Part shown: positions 22,270 through 32,839 of the stretch, piece by piece | Layout of the letters: every line of letters begins with the position of its first letter | How positions within the stretch are numbered: position 1 is the first letter of the stretch | From: Vombatus ursinus | Taxonomy: Eukaryota > Chordata > Mammalia > Diprotodontia > Vombatidae | Assembly (NCBI RefSeq): GCF_900497805.2 | Contig: NW_020954611.1 | Coordinates: 6,889,584-6,953,583, forward strand | Length of the DNA: 64,000 nt | Reading direction: 5' to 3' | Made by a program: the position numbers and the translations under genes | Notes under the pieces: generated by a model | Database searches by the model: none | Seen by the model: only the letters and a program-made list of their open reading frames with translations | What the model was told of the DNA's origin: nothing

Positions 22270-24215
22270 GAGAAACCCAAATGGTTTTTGTTACTGGAAT
22301 TTACTACAGACCATATGGACAGAAAGAAGAAATAGATGAGGCATTTGAGAAACTTATCATAAACCTGGCACAAAGACATGATTTAATAGTGATGTAAGAC
22401 ATCAGTTATCTAGACATCTGTATAGTGCTCCCCCTGCCAAAGCAGAGGAATTGATGACATTGATTTGCTTTAACAATAATTTCATCCTTAAATGGAGCAA
22501 CAAGCAAAGGGAACTTCTACTGTAGATCTGATTCTCACTAACAGAGATGAACTATTTGGTCAGGTAAAAATTATGGGCCCCGAGAATGAAGTGATCCTTC
22601 TCTCCTAGTATTTTGTGAGAGAGAAGAAATCTGAGCAGAGTCTGATATAAATGACCTAGATATGGGTAAAACAAATTTTAAAGTGTACAGAAGAAAGACA
22701 GATGCAATCTTATGGGTTAAAATTCTATGAGAGGAGTCAGGATGGGAAGTCTAAGAGATGCTCAAGAATGAAGTGGTGAAGTTGGAATTGTGTAACAGAT
22801 CCAAAGAGGAAGAAAACTAGGGGTTGCCTAAAGAGACAAGTAGGAATACACGGAGAACTCATTGACCGGCTTAGATGTTAATGAGAAATGCACAGAAGAT
22901 GGAAGCAAGGTCAGGTAACAGAGGATAAAGATAAAACATGGCATGGTGTCAGGAGCACTAAATGTTAGAATGAGTCAAGGCTAATGGGAAAGCTAAAGAC
23001 AACAAAAAAATTTAGTCTTTTAAAAAAAACTGTATTGGGAGAAAAAGTATCAAAGAAGGAAGTGTGCCTCTGCTTGGGATGGATGAAATGATGATAACTG
23101 GCCAAAAAGGGAAGGCAGAGATGCTCAATTCTTATTTAGCTTGTATCTTCCCTGCCAAGGAGAATGACTTGGCATTGATAATGACAGATAAAAAATTGCA
23201 GATGGGGAGTTGCACTTGATGAATTTCAGTCACCTTTCCCATATGAACTAAAGAACTTGCAGGTGTGATTGTTGGAGCAGTATTTGGAAAAGGGAGAGCG
23301 ACCAAATATTGGAGAATGTCAGCACAGACAAGGTTGCACAGAATTGCAGAAGGGAAGATGTTATCGCGTTCAAATGATGGACCAGTGATCTGTAAATGAC
23401 CCAACGCTGGGAAGGATAGCTAACACACTAGATCGCAGATTTCAAAAATCCCAAATAGGCTAGAGCATTGGACTAAATCTAATAAGATGACATTCAGTAA
23501 AGATAGATGTAAAGTCTTGCAGTTGAATTAAAAAAAATGACTTCATAATTTATCATAGGGGAGGGGTGGTTAGATAGCTGTTTTTCTGAAAATGATCTGA
23601 GAGACTTAAGGGAATCACATACTTAGTTTAAGTCAGCAGTGTGAAATGGAACCCCAAAAGTTAATGTGATCTTTAACTGCATTAAGAGAAGCATTGCTTC
23701 CAGGAATAAAGAGGAGACAGTCCCTCTGTACTCTACCCTATTCAGAATAAATCTAAAGTCTTTTGTTCAGTTCTTAAACTGTGAACATTGATAAGGTGGA
23801 GAGTATCCACATGAGAGCAACCAGAATGGTGAAGGACTTTGAGTCCATGCCATATGAGGAATGATTGAAAGAACAGAGGGTGTTTACCATGGAAAAGAGA
23901 AGATTTGGGGAAAATATGATAGCTTCAAGTAGTTAAAGGGCTGTCATATAGAAGGATTGGACTTTTCTAGGAATTCAGAACTAGGAATAATGAGTAGAAG
24001 TTGTAAAGCAGGGAATTTAGTCTTGGCATTAGGAAAATATTCCTAACCCTTTCCAAAAGTGGAATTGGCTACCTCAAGAAATGATGGGTTCCTCCTCCTT
24101 GGATATCTTCATGCAGAAGTCTGGATGACTCCTTGTGAGGTTTGTGATGGTGGGGATTCTATTCAGGTCTGGGTGGTACCGAATGGCCACTGAGGATTCT
24201 CAGATTCTCTGATTC
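22270..24215 (+). mobile_element. L3/CR1 LINE, long internally deleted copy
   Basis: A plus-strand element of about 1.9 kb. Its left part reads as a CR1-type endonuclease in degraded form: GIYYRPYGQKEEIDEAFEKL (about 22300-22360), followed by a GDFN-like segment (VM-DISYLDI). The central reverse transcriptase is largely missing. From about 23440 it follows the known L3/CR1 3' region (ATTCAGTAAAGATAGATGTA; GAGAGTATCCACATGAGAGC; CCATGCCATATGAGGAATGA) and ends at GGATTCTCAGATTCTCTGATTC, the CR1-type terminal repeat. No open reading frame survives. Fragments of the same family lie at 7770, 8190, 29380, 35880 and 63230. Confidence 0.7.
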
Positions 24216-24219
24216 ATCT

Positions 24220-24780
24220 TTATTCTGGTTAGTTGTTAATCAAGGAGCTGGTCAGTCTGACTACTCTGACAACACTCTGTAGCCTTCACAGATTCCCCAG
24301 ATTCTGAACATCTGTCATTGTTCTCAATTCTCAAGATCTCAATTTGGGAACCCCAGATACTATCCAACCATTTGTGACAATTTTTTAATCAGCTATCATA
24401 ATGACCAAGTACTGCACAATTAATCAATGACCAAAACAGGCCTTGAGAGCAGAAGGAAGTGAGGGGATGTTATATAGATCTGTGAGCTCTACATTATTCT
24501 AAATCATTTTGGAGCCAGAAAGCTATTTTATTCATCACAGAGCTTAGCAAAACAATGAACTCATTGATCTTAATTCTTTTTTTCTTCATATAAATCATGT
24601 CAGAATCTGAATGCCCTTACACTTATCAGAGAAATTATAAACAAGATGAATTGGATTCTGACACTGGCAAATCTTAGAAACATTCTTCAGAAAAAAACTC
24701 ATGGAAAATATTGTGCTAAAATAATGAAATAATTTAGTGTTGTTTCAGGGGGCACAGCTCTATAGAGGTTTTGTTCATTC
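24220..24780. other. No recognised feature
   Basis: No recognisable repeat or coding sequence. Confidence 0.35.
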
Positions 24781-24789
24781 ATAGGTAGA

Positions 24790-25070
24790 GGGGAAGGGAA
24801 AGTAATAAGCATTTATATAGCAACTACTACGTACCAGACAATTTGCTAAGAACTTTTACAAATATGATCTCATTTGATCTTCACAAGAACCCTGATAGAT
24901 AGGTGCTATTATTATTTCCATTTTACAGGTGAGGAAACTGAGACAAACAGAAGTTAAGTGACTTGGCCAGGGTCCATAGCCAGTAAGTATCTGAGACCAG
25001 ATTTGAACTTAGTTCTTCCTGACTCCAGACCCAGTGCTCTAATGACTATACCACCAACTACCTCAGATAG
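24790..25070 (-). repeat. MIR SINE, near full length
   Basis: Reversed MIR with its 3' part (GATCTCATTTGATCTTCACA), CORE (TTTTACAGGTGAGGAAACTG) and tRNA-like end (GACTCCAGACCCAGTGCTCT). Confidence 0.8.
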
Positions 25071-25214
25071 ATATTGAATCAGCAAGAACAATACAAGTTT
25101 TAATGCCTTGCCCTGTCAGATGTCTCCAACCTGTCCTTAAGATTATAGTGAATAAAGGATTCATCTTCCTTGGACAACTTCAGTCTCTAATCGAGTCTCC
25201 TAAAAACATAGATA

Positions 25215-25300
25215 ATTATGATGAGAGGAAGATTGCTGTAGTGGAAAGTATGCTAAACCTAGAGTTAGGAGATTTGGGTTAAAATCCTGGCTATTACACT
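25215..25300 (+). repeat. MIR 5' fragment
   Basis: GCTGTAGTGGAAAGTATGC and TTTGGGTTAAAATCCTGGCT match the MIR head. Confidence 0.5.
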
Positions 25301-25384
25301 TAGCACATTGTATATAAGTATTTGCCGATTGAACCTTGGAAACGGTACTCAACTAGAAAATAGGGAGTCAGAAGATGGAGTATC

Positions 25385-25600
25385 TTGTCCAAGGAACAGA
25401 AAGGAGGGCAGTGTCACAAAGTATGAGAAGGAGATTTAGGGTCAAGTTTTGGCTCCCGACACTCACTAGCTGTGGTGCATTGGGCAAGTCATTATCTATT
25501 TCCTCATCTGGGAGTATTAATAGTTGTACTGCATACCTCACAGGGTTGCTGTGAAGAGATTGCTTAGTCGACAGTAAAGCATCATAAAAATGTTAGTTGA
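25385..25600 (+). repeat. MIR SINE
   Basis: CACTCACTAGCTGTGGTGCA, CATTGGGCAAGTCATTATCT, CTCACAGGGTTGCTGTGAAG and a recognisable MIR 3' end. Confidence 0.65.
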
Positions 25601-25910
25601 TTATTATGAAGGGAGAGGTTGGGGCTGCTTTCATAGTTGAAAGCCACATCTTTATAGTCACAAAATTGACTGAAAGGTGTAAAAAACATAGGAGCTCACT
25701 GAATTTATTGTTTTGTTGACTACAAAATAACATTTGATTTGGTAGAGGAAAATACCACCAAAAGGACTTTTCCCCCCAGCACAATATTTTCCATGCATAT
25801 ATCAAAATCATATAAAAATCTTGGAAGATAATACAACATGGTGAAATTTGTTCATTCACCGTTAGATTAATCATATCAAGCAAGGCATAACATAAGGGAG
25901 ATATGCTTAC

Positions 25911-26002
25911 CAAAAGTGTTTGCCACCATCACGGAAGACCCCCAGTGCAGGATCTACATAAAAGAGGTTTTCCTTTGAGTTGGTAACAGCCTCCAGATGT
26001 TC
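25911..26002 (-). CDS. Candidate internal exon of an unidentified gene
   Basis: On the minus strand this 92-bp segment is preceded by a splice-acceptor-like context (a CTAAC branch-point-like motif, then TCTGCAAACAG) and followed by a strong donor (TTTTG then GTAAGC). One frame is open throughout. It starts EHLEAVTNSKENLFYV and ends near GVFRDGGKHF, with a length that leaves a phase-2 end. The other two frames contain stops. I do not recognise the protein, no partner exon was found in the window, and the polypyrimidine tract is weak. It could be a single exon within a large intron-rich gene on the minus strand, or chance. Confidence 0.3.
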
Positions 26003-26384
26003 CTGTTTGCAGATTAAATTGTGTTAGTTGCATCAAGCCCTGAAATATTGCAGACTCTCCTGAATTAGACCCTTAATCACCCAAATGTTCAGTCTAACTA
26101 TCCACACAGGAAAAACGAAGTGAAAGAAGAATGCCTATTGCCTGGATTGTAATAAATCTTGGGCAGATGCTATGTTTCGTTAATGAATTGGTTCCAGAAT
26201 TGAATAAGAGGAGGAGAGTGGGCCAGATTGCCTTTGGGAAATTTTGCATTGCTTTTATTGCCCTTAAGCTTCCCCTGAAACATAGGTCTGTTTTGTTAAC
26301 ATCAGTGTTTTTCTATTGATATTATATGACTGACAGTCATGAAATTTCATAATCCCCAAAAATATAATGTTGCAGATCTGAAAT

Positions 26385-26595
26385 TGTGTTAAAATGGACA
26401 AGATGTCATTGCCCTTTGGCTCAGAAGCCCAGCTTCTAGGCAAATACCTCAAAGAGGCTAAAGATAGAAATGTCACACACACACACATATCAAAGTATTC
26501 AGAGCAGTACTTTTTATAGTAGCAAAGACCTTTGACAGGGGAATGGTTGAACTGGTTGTGGTTCATGAATTAATGGAAAATATAACTATGTAAAA
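26385..26595 (+). mobile_element. L1 ORF2 C-terminal/3' fragment, left part
   Basis: TAGTAGCAAAGACCTTTGAC, GGGGAATGGTTGAACTGG and TGGTTCATGAATTAATGG follow the L1 3' consensus seen at 9315-9400. It resumes at 27623 after a 1-kb interruption. A short CA run lies at about 26476. Confidence 0.6.
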
Positions 26596-26738
26596 GTATA
26601 CCAAACTACTATGGTCTTAGGTGGGGTTGGGCCATTTTCTTTCTCCCTATAAAGAAGCTTCTACTTATGGACCTGCACATGTAAGGAGAGTAGAAAGGTA
26701 CCCAAAGTATAATGTAGATTAGGACAGCTATTTATTTC

Positions 26739-26771
<33 letters not shown>

Positions 26772-27622
26772 ACACACACACATTCACACGCACTGCTTAA
26801 AACACAAAGCAGTCACAAGCATACATTGGCAAAAACTTAATTATGAGGCAATAATTTACAGTTACTACTTAAAACATCAGACTATGAGGTATTTTATGAA
26901 ACTACTGAATCAGCATTTCACCTTCACCTCAACACTGCACTGATAGCTCTCTTTAGGTAATTGTCATCTGGCAAGCCAGGCCAGAGATTGGCTTCTTCTC
27001 ATCTTCTCTAAGAAATGATGTAGTAACTACAGGGGCTTCCTCCCAAAGGATAGCCAGTTATGGGGAACCCAAGTTCTTCTGAGCTCCTGAGGTATGTCTT
27101 CTAAAAAGTCCATCTCTTATGATCACTATTTGGTCAGGGACAGAAATACAAAGGAGAGATAGCAGCCCAAAAGATCAGGCTCATACTGGACTAGGCAGCA
27201 CGCATGTTCAAAGCTGCTATAACTGCTGTAAGTAAGAGTGGGGACAGTGCTCTCTCTATTGCTCACAGAGATTCCCAGAGAGAGATACAGGATGACATAA
27301 TATGGAGGGAGGAAGAAGAGAGAGTACCATAGAAGGTGAGTCGTTCCGTTATTGACTGAGATGCTCTTCTTGCCTTTCTGACCAAGTTTCTTTGATATAT
27401 CCTCTTTCCTGCAGCCATCATGAGAGCAGACTGCTGAATGCCAACTCATTTAGCATATAGCTGGCACATAAAGGAAAAAGCCAAGGCAAATGTGGCATTG
27501 GAAGGGACCCAACTCCAAGAACATTACATATAATACCGGAAGGTATCCAGCTCTAGAAATGCTCCATTGGGTATATTTTAGTCACAGCAATCAAGAGAAG
27601 GGAGATCTCCTGATTATACCTC
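26596..27622. other. About 1-kb insertion of unknown identity splitting an L1
   Basis: The flanking L1 stops at TATAACTATGTAAAAG and restarts at TATAACTGTGCTGTAAG, so the same L1 position occurs on both sides, as expected for an insertion with a short target duplication. The insert contains a CA microsatellite (about 26738-26793). It encodes no protein I recognise, and I could not define its termini or family. Confidence 0.45.
26738..26793 (+). repeat. (CA)n microsatellite, interrupted
   Basis: CA repeats broken by single T and G substitutions. Confidence 0.9.
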
Positions 27623-27960
27623 TTATAACTGTGCTGTAAGAGACAACCAATAGGAACAATTCAGGAAAGCATGGGAAAACTTACATGAACTAATGTGGAA
27701 TGAAGCAAGCAGAACCAGCAAGACAGTGTATACAGTAACAGTGACTGTAAATGGAAAGAATAACAATAGCAAAACCAAAACCTGAATGCTATGCAATTAT
27801 AATGACCAATTATATATTGCTATGTAATTATATATTACATATTATATAATTGCTATGCAATTATAATGACCAAGATTGCTACTGATGTACCTACCTCCAT
27901 TTTTTACAGAGATGGGGGATGATGGTTGGTAAATTACATATACTCAGTTTGTTTTGCTAA
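27623..27960 (+). mobile_element. L1 3' fragment, right part
   Basis: GGAAAACTTACATGAACTAA and AAGCAAGCAGAACCAGCAAG, then a degenerate 3' UTR with a local duplication of ATGCAATTATAATGACCAA. Confidence 0.65.
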
Positions 27961-28450
27961 ACTACTTCTCTCTGTCTCTCTTTCCTTCCTTCCCAGCAAG
28001 GTCATCTGGGGTCATCCAAGAAGTAACAAGGCTCCTGATAGGTAAGGAAGGCAATATACCTAAGGATCTGAGTTGGTATTGGTGGTTTAGGGGAACTCTG
28101 GCTCCCTGAGGCCTTTTATTCTGGAAAACTCCAAACTATTTTATTGTTTTTACCCCTCAGCTTTTAGGACTTTGACTGGGCCAATTACATCAAGAATTCT
28201 TAAGAGAAGGAGAGCTTTTTTCTTGTACCCAAAGCCATCCTTATCTGTATGTCTCTGCACAGCTTTGGGGTTCATCCTGGAGTCTGTGGATCCTATAGCC
28301 TCCCTTGGGGCAGACCCCAGGGTGAATGATCCCAGTCTAACAAATGAGATTCAATTTCTTGATCATCAGAATCCTAATCTTTGTGACTTAGCCTGTTTCT
28401 AAATTTAGAAATCCTGAGGCTATGGAAATTCTAAAGGATGTGAGAGAGAT
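27960..28450. other. No recognised feature
   Basis: No repeat family recognised. The plus-strand frame at 28172-28402 has no recognisable motif. Confidence 0.35.
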
Positions 28451-28459
28451 TTGAATCCT

Positions 28460-28540
28460 AACCCTTTATTTTATAGTTGAAGAAACTGAGGCTTATGGAG
28501 AAGGGAAGTAACTTATTCAAAGTGACACAGTTGCCTACTG
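28460..28540 (-). repeat. MIR fragment
   Basis: TTTTATAGTTGAAGAAACTGAGGC followed by AAAGTGACACAGTTGCCTA. Confidence 0.55.
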
Positions 28541-28544
28541 TCAG

Positions 28545-29180
28545 CACCTGTTTGCAAAATAGGAATTAAAAATTGCCCACAAATAATCAATATCTTTAAT
28601 AAATGATCCCATTGTAATCACTGATAAAAGTTTTGTTTTCTTTTTTTCCCTCCTGAGAGCTCTTTTCAATTCTGAAATGGAACTGAAATGTTGACTCAGA
28701 GAACTAACAGCCGAGGCCTTATTAAAATTGTTAGGCAACATAAAATTATATCCCTGTGGGTCTATGCTAAATGCACCATTTAGAATTAGTCAATATATAG
28801 AAGATATGCAGAACATATATCTTACCATATTTGCTCAAACTCTTCAAAAATACCTTCTGAAGAGAGGCCCAATGAATTACCCAGAGATTAGAGTTCCTCC
28901 AAAGAATGCCTCAGGAGACCATTTATTGGAAAACTAGATCACATGTCATTTTGCAGTCTACTAATAAGCTACACATTCAAACTGTTAAATTTTCCTTAAG
29001 TGGAAGGTCTGACAGCTTTAGCTTGAGCTCTCCCAGGGCAATTTTTTACAACTATTATGAGAGTCTAATGGAAAAGGCTAAGGAAAAAACTCCTAAGAAA
29101 GGAGATTTTTCAAATGAAGCTCAAAACTTTCTTAATATTAAACTGTATAATATATTTCTATTGTCTTAGGACTTGAATTC
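28545..29180. other. No recognised feature
   Basis: AT-rich unique sequence with no recognisable gene or repeat. Confidence 0.35.
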
Positions 29181-29184
29181 ACAG

Positions 29185-29370
29185 GGTTTGGAGCAGGAAG
29201 GGACCTCGGAGTTCATCTAATTAAACCATTTCATTTTCAAGAAGAGGAAAATTAGACCCAATTGTCTGGGAAGTAGCTTACCCAAGGTCACACAGTTAGT
29301 AAATAGCAGTGTTAGCATTTGAACCCAGACCCTCTCACTCTAAATCCAATATTCATCCTATTTCAGCACA
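29185..29370 (-). repeat. MIR-type SINE
   Basis: GAAGGGACCTCGGAGTTCAT, AAGGTCACACAGTTAGTAAA and TTTGAACCCAGACCCTCTCA. Confidence 0.65.
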
Positions 29371-29379
29371 GAATTTCAG

Positions 29380-29760
29380 AGTTTAGAAGGGATCCCAGTG
29401 GCATCTAGTCCAACTCACATCCCCTAAAAATCCCAATTACAAGTTGGATTGAGGTCCAGACTTTGCTTGAAGATTTCCAGTAAAGAGGAATGCATTACCT
29501 TCCCAGGCAGCCTATTCCACATTCAGATAGTTCTTTTTTGTTTGTTTGTTTGGGTTTTTTTTGTTGTTGTTGTTGTTTTTTTTTTTTGGTAAGGCAATTG
29601 GGGTTAAGTGACTTGCCCAAGGTCACACAGCTAGTACGTGTCAAGTCACATTCAGATAGTTCTAATGATTAGGAAGGATTTTTCCCCTATTATTCTCAAC
29701 CCAAATTAGATTTTTTGCAACTTGTACCCATTGCTCCCTACCTTCTGGGGCCAAAACAAG
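29380..29760 (+). repeat. L3/CR1 LINE 3' fragment split by a SINE
   Basis: GGATCCCAGTGGCATCTAGT, CCTTCCCAGGCAGCCTATTC, then after the SINE TAATGATTAGGAAGGATTTT and ACCCATTGCTCCCTACC. This is the CR1/L3 3' region. Confidence 0.65.
29535..29646 (-). repeat. Marsupial tRNA-SINE, 5'-truncated, perfect TSD
   Basis: In reverse orientation: a T/G-rich stretch (the A-rich tail), then GGCAATTGGGGTTAAGTGAC and GGTCACACAGCTAGTACG. It is flanked by identical 17-bp target duplications, CACATTCAGATAGTTCT at 29518-29534 and 29647-29663. It has the plain A-rich tail, not the RTE-like tail, which fits L1-type target-primed insertion. Confidence 0.9.
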
Positions 29761-29905
29761 GTTAATCCTTTTTTTTTTAACACATAGGCTTTCAATCACT
29801 CGAAGATAGTGATCCTGTCCACTCTTCACTCTCCTCCACAATCTTCTCTTCTCCAGAGTAAACAGCTCTATTTCCTTAACAGGTCCTGGTCACCTTCTCT
29901 GATAC

Positions 29906-30185
29906 CAGAATGAGAGAGAAAGAGAGAGAGAGAGAGGAGGGACAGGCAGACAGACAGACAGAGGCAGAGAGATGAAGAGAGGGGGGAGAGAGAGACAGAG
30001 ATAAAGGGGGAGGGAGAGAGAGAGAGACAGAGAGATGAGAGAGAGACAGAGATAAAGGGAGGAGGGAGGGAAAGAGAGAGAGGAAGAGAGAGAAAGGGAG
30101 AGAGAGACAGAAAGAGAGAAGAAAAAGATGAAGAAGAGAAGGGAGAAGGAAAAGAAGATGAAGAAGAAGGACGAGGAGGAGAGAA
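29906..30185 (+). repeat. Long purine (GA-rich) tract
   Basis: About 280 bp of almost pure A/G on the plus strand, with GAGA, GACA and GAAGA sub-repeats. The serine/leucine-rich minus-strand frames across it are low-complexity artefacts. Confidence 0.9.
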
Positions 30186-30189
30186 ACAT

Positions 30190-30740
30190 AGTCTATTTTC
30201 TTTTGTACACTATAGGGAGAGGGTGGCTTTTCTGATAAGAGTCCAAACACCACCCCCCTCCCCGACTCTTGGTCACCAATCACAGTGGAAGTAGCCCCAA
30301 TCACTAGGAGCCAATTGGAGGAGCTCCCTGTGTCCTCTGAGCTAGGCATGCATTCATACCTTCAGTACACTCTTCAGATTCTTCCAGAGAAAGACGCATA
30401 GTCACTAATCTCCACCAAATTACTGAGTAACTGAGGGGCCCCCTGATCAACTTCTCTACACATTTATTTAATTTGAATCCTACGACAACCCTTTGAGACA
30501 GATCATACATTATAATCTCTATTTTAAAGATGAAGAAATGGCCTGAGGTTAAATCAATGCTTTGTTTTACTCTACCACATTGTAGAATATTCCTTGAAAA
30601 TTTTCACATGGCATAGTTCTCAGAGAATCTTATTTAATGTTGCTTAGGGTATCACTCTATGAGGAGAACACCCATGTGAAAGGATTTCCATGTTACAGTA
30701 ATATAAACAGAGGCTCTATACATCCCTACAAACATTCCAG
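30190..30740. other. No firmly recognised feature
   Basis: A weak reversed MIR/L2 fragment may lie at about 30455-30570 (CATTTATTTAATTTGAATCC; AAAGATGAAGAAATGGCC). Otherwise nothing was recognised. Confidence 0.3.
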
Positions 30741-30749
30741 TTAAATATC

Positions 30750-30850
30750 AACTCCTTGAGAGTAGGGAATGCTTCAGGTTTGTCTCTGTGTGCTCGCACC
30801 TGGCACAATGCTTAACACTTAATAAGCACTTGATAAATATTTGCCAAATG
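30750..30850 (+). repeat. L2 LINE 3' end
   Basis: AACTCCTTGAGAGTAGGGAA, CACCTGGCACAATGCTTAAC, AATATTTGCCAAATGAATGA. Confidence 0.75.
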
Positions 30851-30859
30851 AATGAGTCA

Positions 30860-31650
30860 TCATTCTGAAAGTAATTTGAGCAGCAGTCTAACCAACTCAA
30901 CCATATACATTTTTAAAATGAAATTCAGTTCTGTGTTTACTTCTAAATTTATTGTTATTCAGCATGGTTACCATGGTGACAGAAAGAGGTCTGCTGGTAT
31001 GTGTGTACCTTCTCATATAAAACCATGGCCCTGCCATACAACAGGCTCAAATGAAGCCATTTAGCCATTTATTTTTCTTTTTTGGTTGTAGCAACATAGG
31101 ATCACCATTAAATTGATAGAAATACCAGTCAGTCAAAGTCTGTGGATCAATTGTATCAGGCTTCCAGCAGTTTCTGCCATTTTTGACACTGGCTTTGGTC
31201 ACTGTTGTGAAAACAGAAGCCAGCAGTGGAATAGACAATTAGGTACAGTCACATAAGCAAAACCCCAAACATCTGGATGGAAGCAGATTTATTTTCCTGA
31301 AAATTAAATGAAATCTGGCTCTATTTTTAATCCACATTTAAAATCATGTCACAGCTTGAATTTTAGTCATAGTTGCTTTGAAAGTGAAACATCTCCCCTT
31401 GTCCCTCAACCCCACCTCCCCACCAGCCCAACTTTGACCATGAAGTATATGTTCAGAAATGTAAATGAGACAATTCTTCTTTCCACTTCTCTTCATAATT
31501 TTCATGTAGAGTAATCTTTCTCAAAAGTGCCAGCTGTTAGGAATCTGGAGATTTCCAACTTCTCAAGAAGCATTGCTCTATCTTCCATAATGTTAGGACT
31601 TCCTATCTGTTGATTATCTCCAATTTATCCTGTCCATAGCTTGTTTCTAT
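30860..31650. other. No recognised feature
   Basis: No repeat family, splice-flanked exon or RNA gene was recognised. Confidence 0.35.
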
Positions 31651-31659
31651 AAAGTTGTC

Positions 31660-31785
31660 CACATGTTATCCTTTCCGTTAGACTACTTGAGAGCACAGAC
31701 TATCTTTTGACTTTCTTTGTATCTCCAAGTGTTTAACATAGTGCCCAGTGTGAGGTAAATGCTTAATAAATGCTTTTTAATTGAC
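31660..31785 (+). repeat. L2 LINE 3' end
   Basis: GACTACTTGAGAGCACAGAC, CTTTGTATCTCCAAGTG, GGTAAATGCTTAATAAATGC. Confidence 0.75.
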
Positions 31786-31862
31786 TAGAGAGATCAAGTG
31801 GAACATATAGTGGGAAGAGGACTGAAATGGAAATCTGGACACCTGGCTTTCCTTTTCAACTG

Positions 31863-32115
31863 TGTTGTTGTTGTTCAATTGTTTCAGTCATGTCTGACTC
31901 TTCTCAACCCCATTTGGGGTTTCCTTGGCAGAGATACTGTAGTGGTTTGCAGTTTCCTTCTCCAGCTCATTTTATAGATGAGGAAACTGAGGCAAATAGG
32001 GTTAAGTGAGTGACTTGCCCAGGGTTACACAGCTAGTAAGTGCCTGAGACCAGATTTGAACTCAGGTCCTCCTGAATCCAGGCCCTGCATTCTATACACT
32101 GTGTCACCTAGCTGC
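31863..32115 (-). repeat. Marsupial tRNA-SINE with RTE-like 3' tail
   Basis: Reverse orientation. The tail contains TTGTTGTTGTTCAATTG, TCATGTCTGACTCTTCTCAA and GGCAGAGATACTGTAGTGG. The tRNA-like body contains CACAGCTAGTAAGTGCCTGA and ends near CACCTAGCTGC. It is well preserved, hence younger than the MIR around it. Confidence 0.85.
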
Positions 32116-32149
32116 TATGTGTTAAATGTTTAAGTTCTAAGGGTACACT

Positions 32150-32390
32150 GGAACCATCTCTACTTGGTTTTTAAGAGTTGATTGTTAAATTTTCAATCTA
32201 AGCATTTATACCTTGGAAATTGGCAAACTACAAATCAAGGCTTGATTTATTGTTTTCTTGATTGTCTAGACTTAAGAAAGTGATGGAGAAAATGTTAATA
32301 ATACAGAATAAACTTAAAAATAAGTCTAGCATACATTCTCCTTCCCCTATTCCACCAACTGGTTGTTAAATGTTTACCAGCACACCACTG
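32150..32390 (+). mobile_element. Non-autonomous hAT, third copy of the 5.7-kb family
   Basis: Shares the internal sequence of 8727-8969 (TGATTGTTAAATTTTCAAT; AAACTACAAATCAAGGCTTG; GATGGAGAAAATGTTAATAA) and ends CCAGCACACCACTG. Its flanks differ from those of the two inverted arms, so it is an independent insertion. Confidence 0.7.
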
Positions 32391-32839
32391 GGTGTTCCTC
32401 TCTCTGGATCTCAATTTCATAATCTATAAAATGAAAGGGTTGGACTTCTCTGTCATGGGCTTCTATGGCTTTTTGGTGAAGCCTATGGTTTCCTTCTCAG
32501 AATAAGGTTTTTAAATGCGTAAAATGCATAGGAATATAATGGAAACCAATTACATTGAAATACATTGATCAAAATATATTTTAAAAATCTTCATGAACCC
32601 CAGGTGAAGAACCCTGGATTAAATGACCTCTATGTGGATAGTGACCCCAGGTTATAGATGAAGGCAGGGCCAACTCTTGACAAAAATGTAAAGTTGGATT
32701 TGGATTTCCTTTCCTTTTCTCATACATCCCCCACTGCCATAGACCCAGCTCTATGATGCTCCTCCCTGCCCCCAACTGCCAAAGAATTACTAGTATAATT
32801 TCCTAACTCTGTATCTCCTATCTCTACCCCTTAATTTGT

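Larger units (their letters stand above)
31800..32470 (+). repeat. MIR SINE split by a younger SINE and a hAT
   Basis: The MIR head (31800-31862: TGGGAAGAGGACTGAAATGG, TGGACACCTGGCTTTCC) resumes at about 32396 with TCTGGATCTCAATTTCATAATC and AAAATGAAAGGGTTGGACTT. The middle is occupied by the insertions listed separately. Confidence 0.6.

Noticed and set aside
29876-30349. 157-codon Ser/Leu-rich frame on the minus strand
   Set aside because: It is low-complexity translation of the purine tract, with no domain and no start or splice context.
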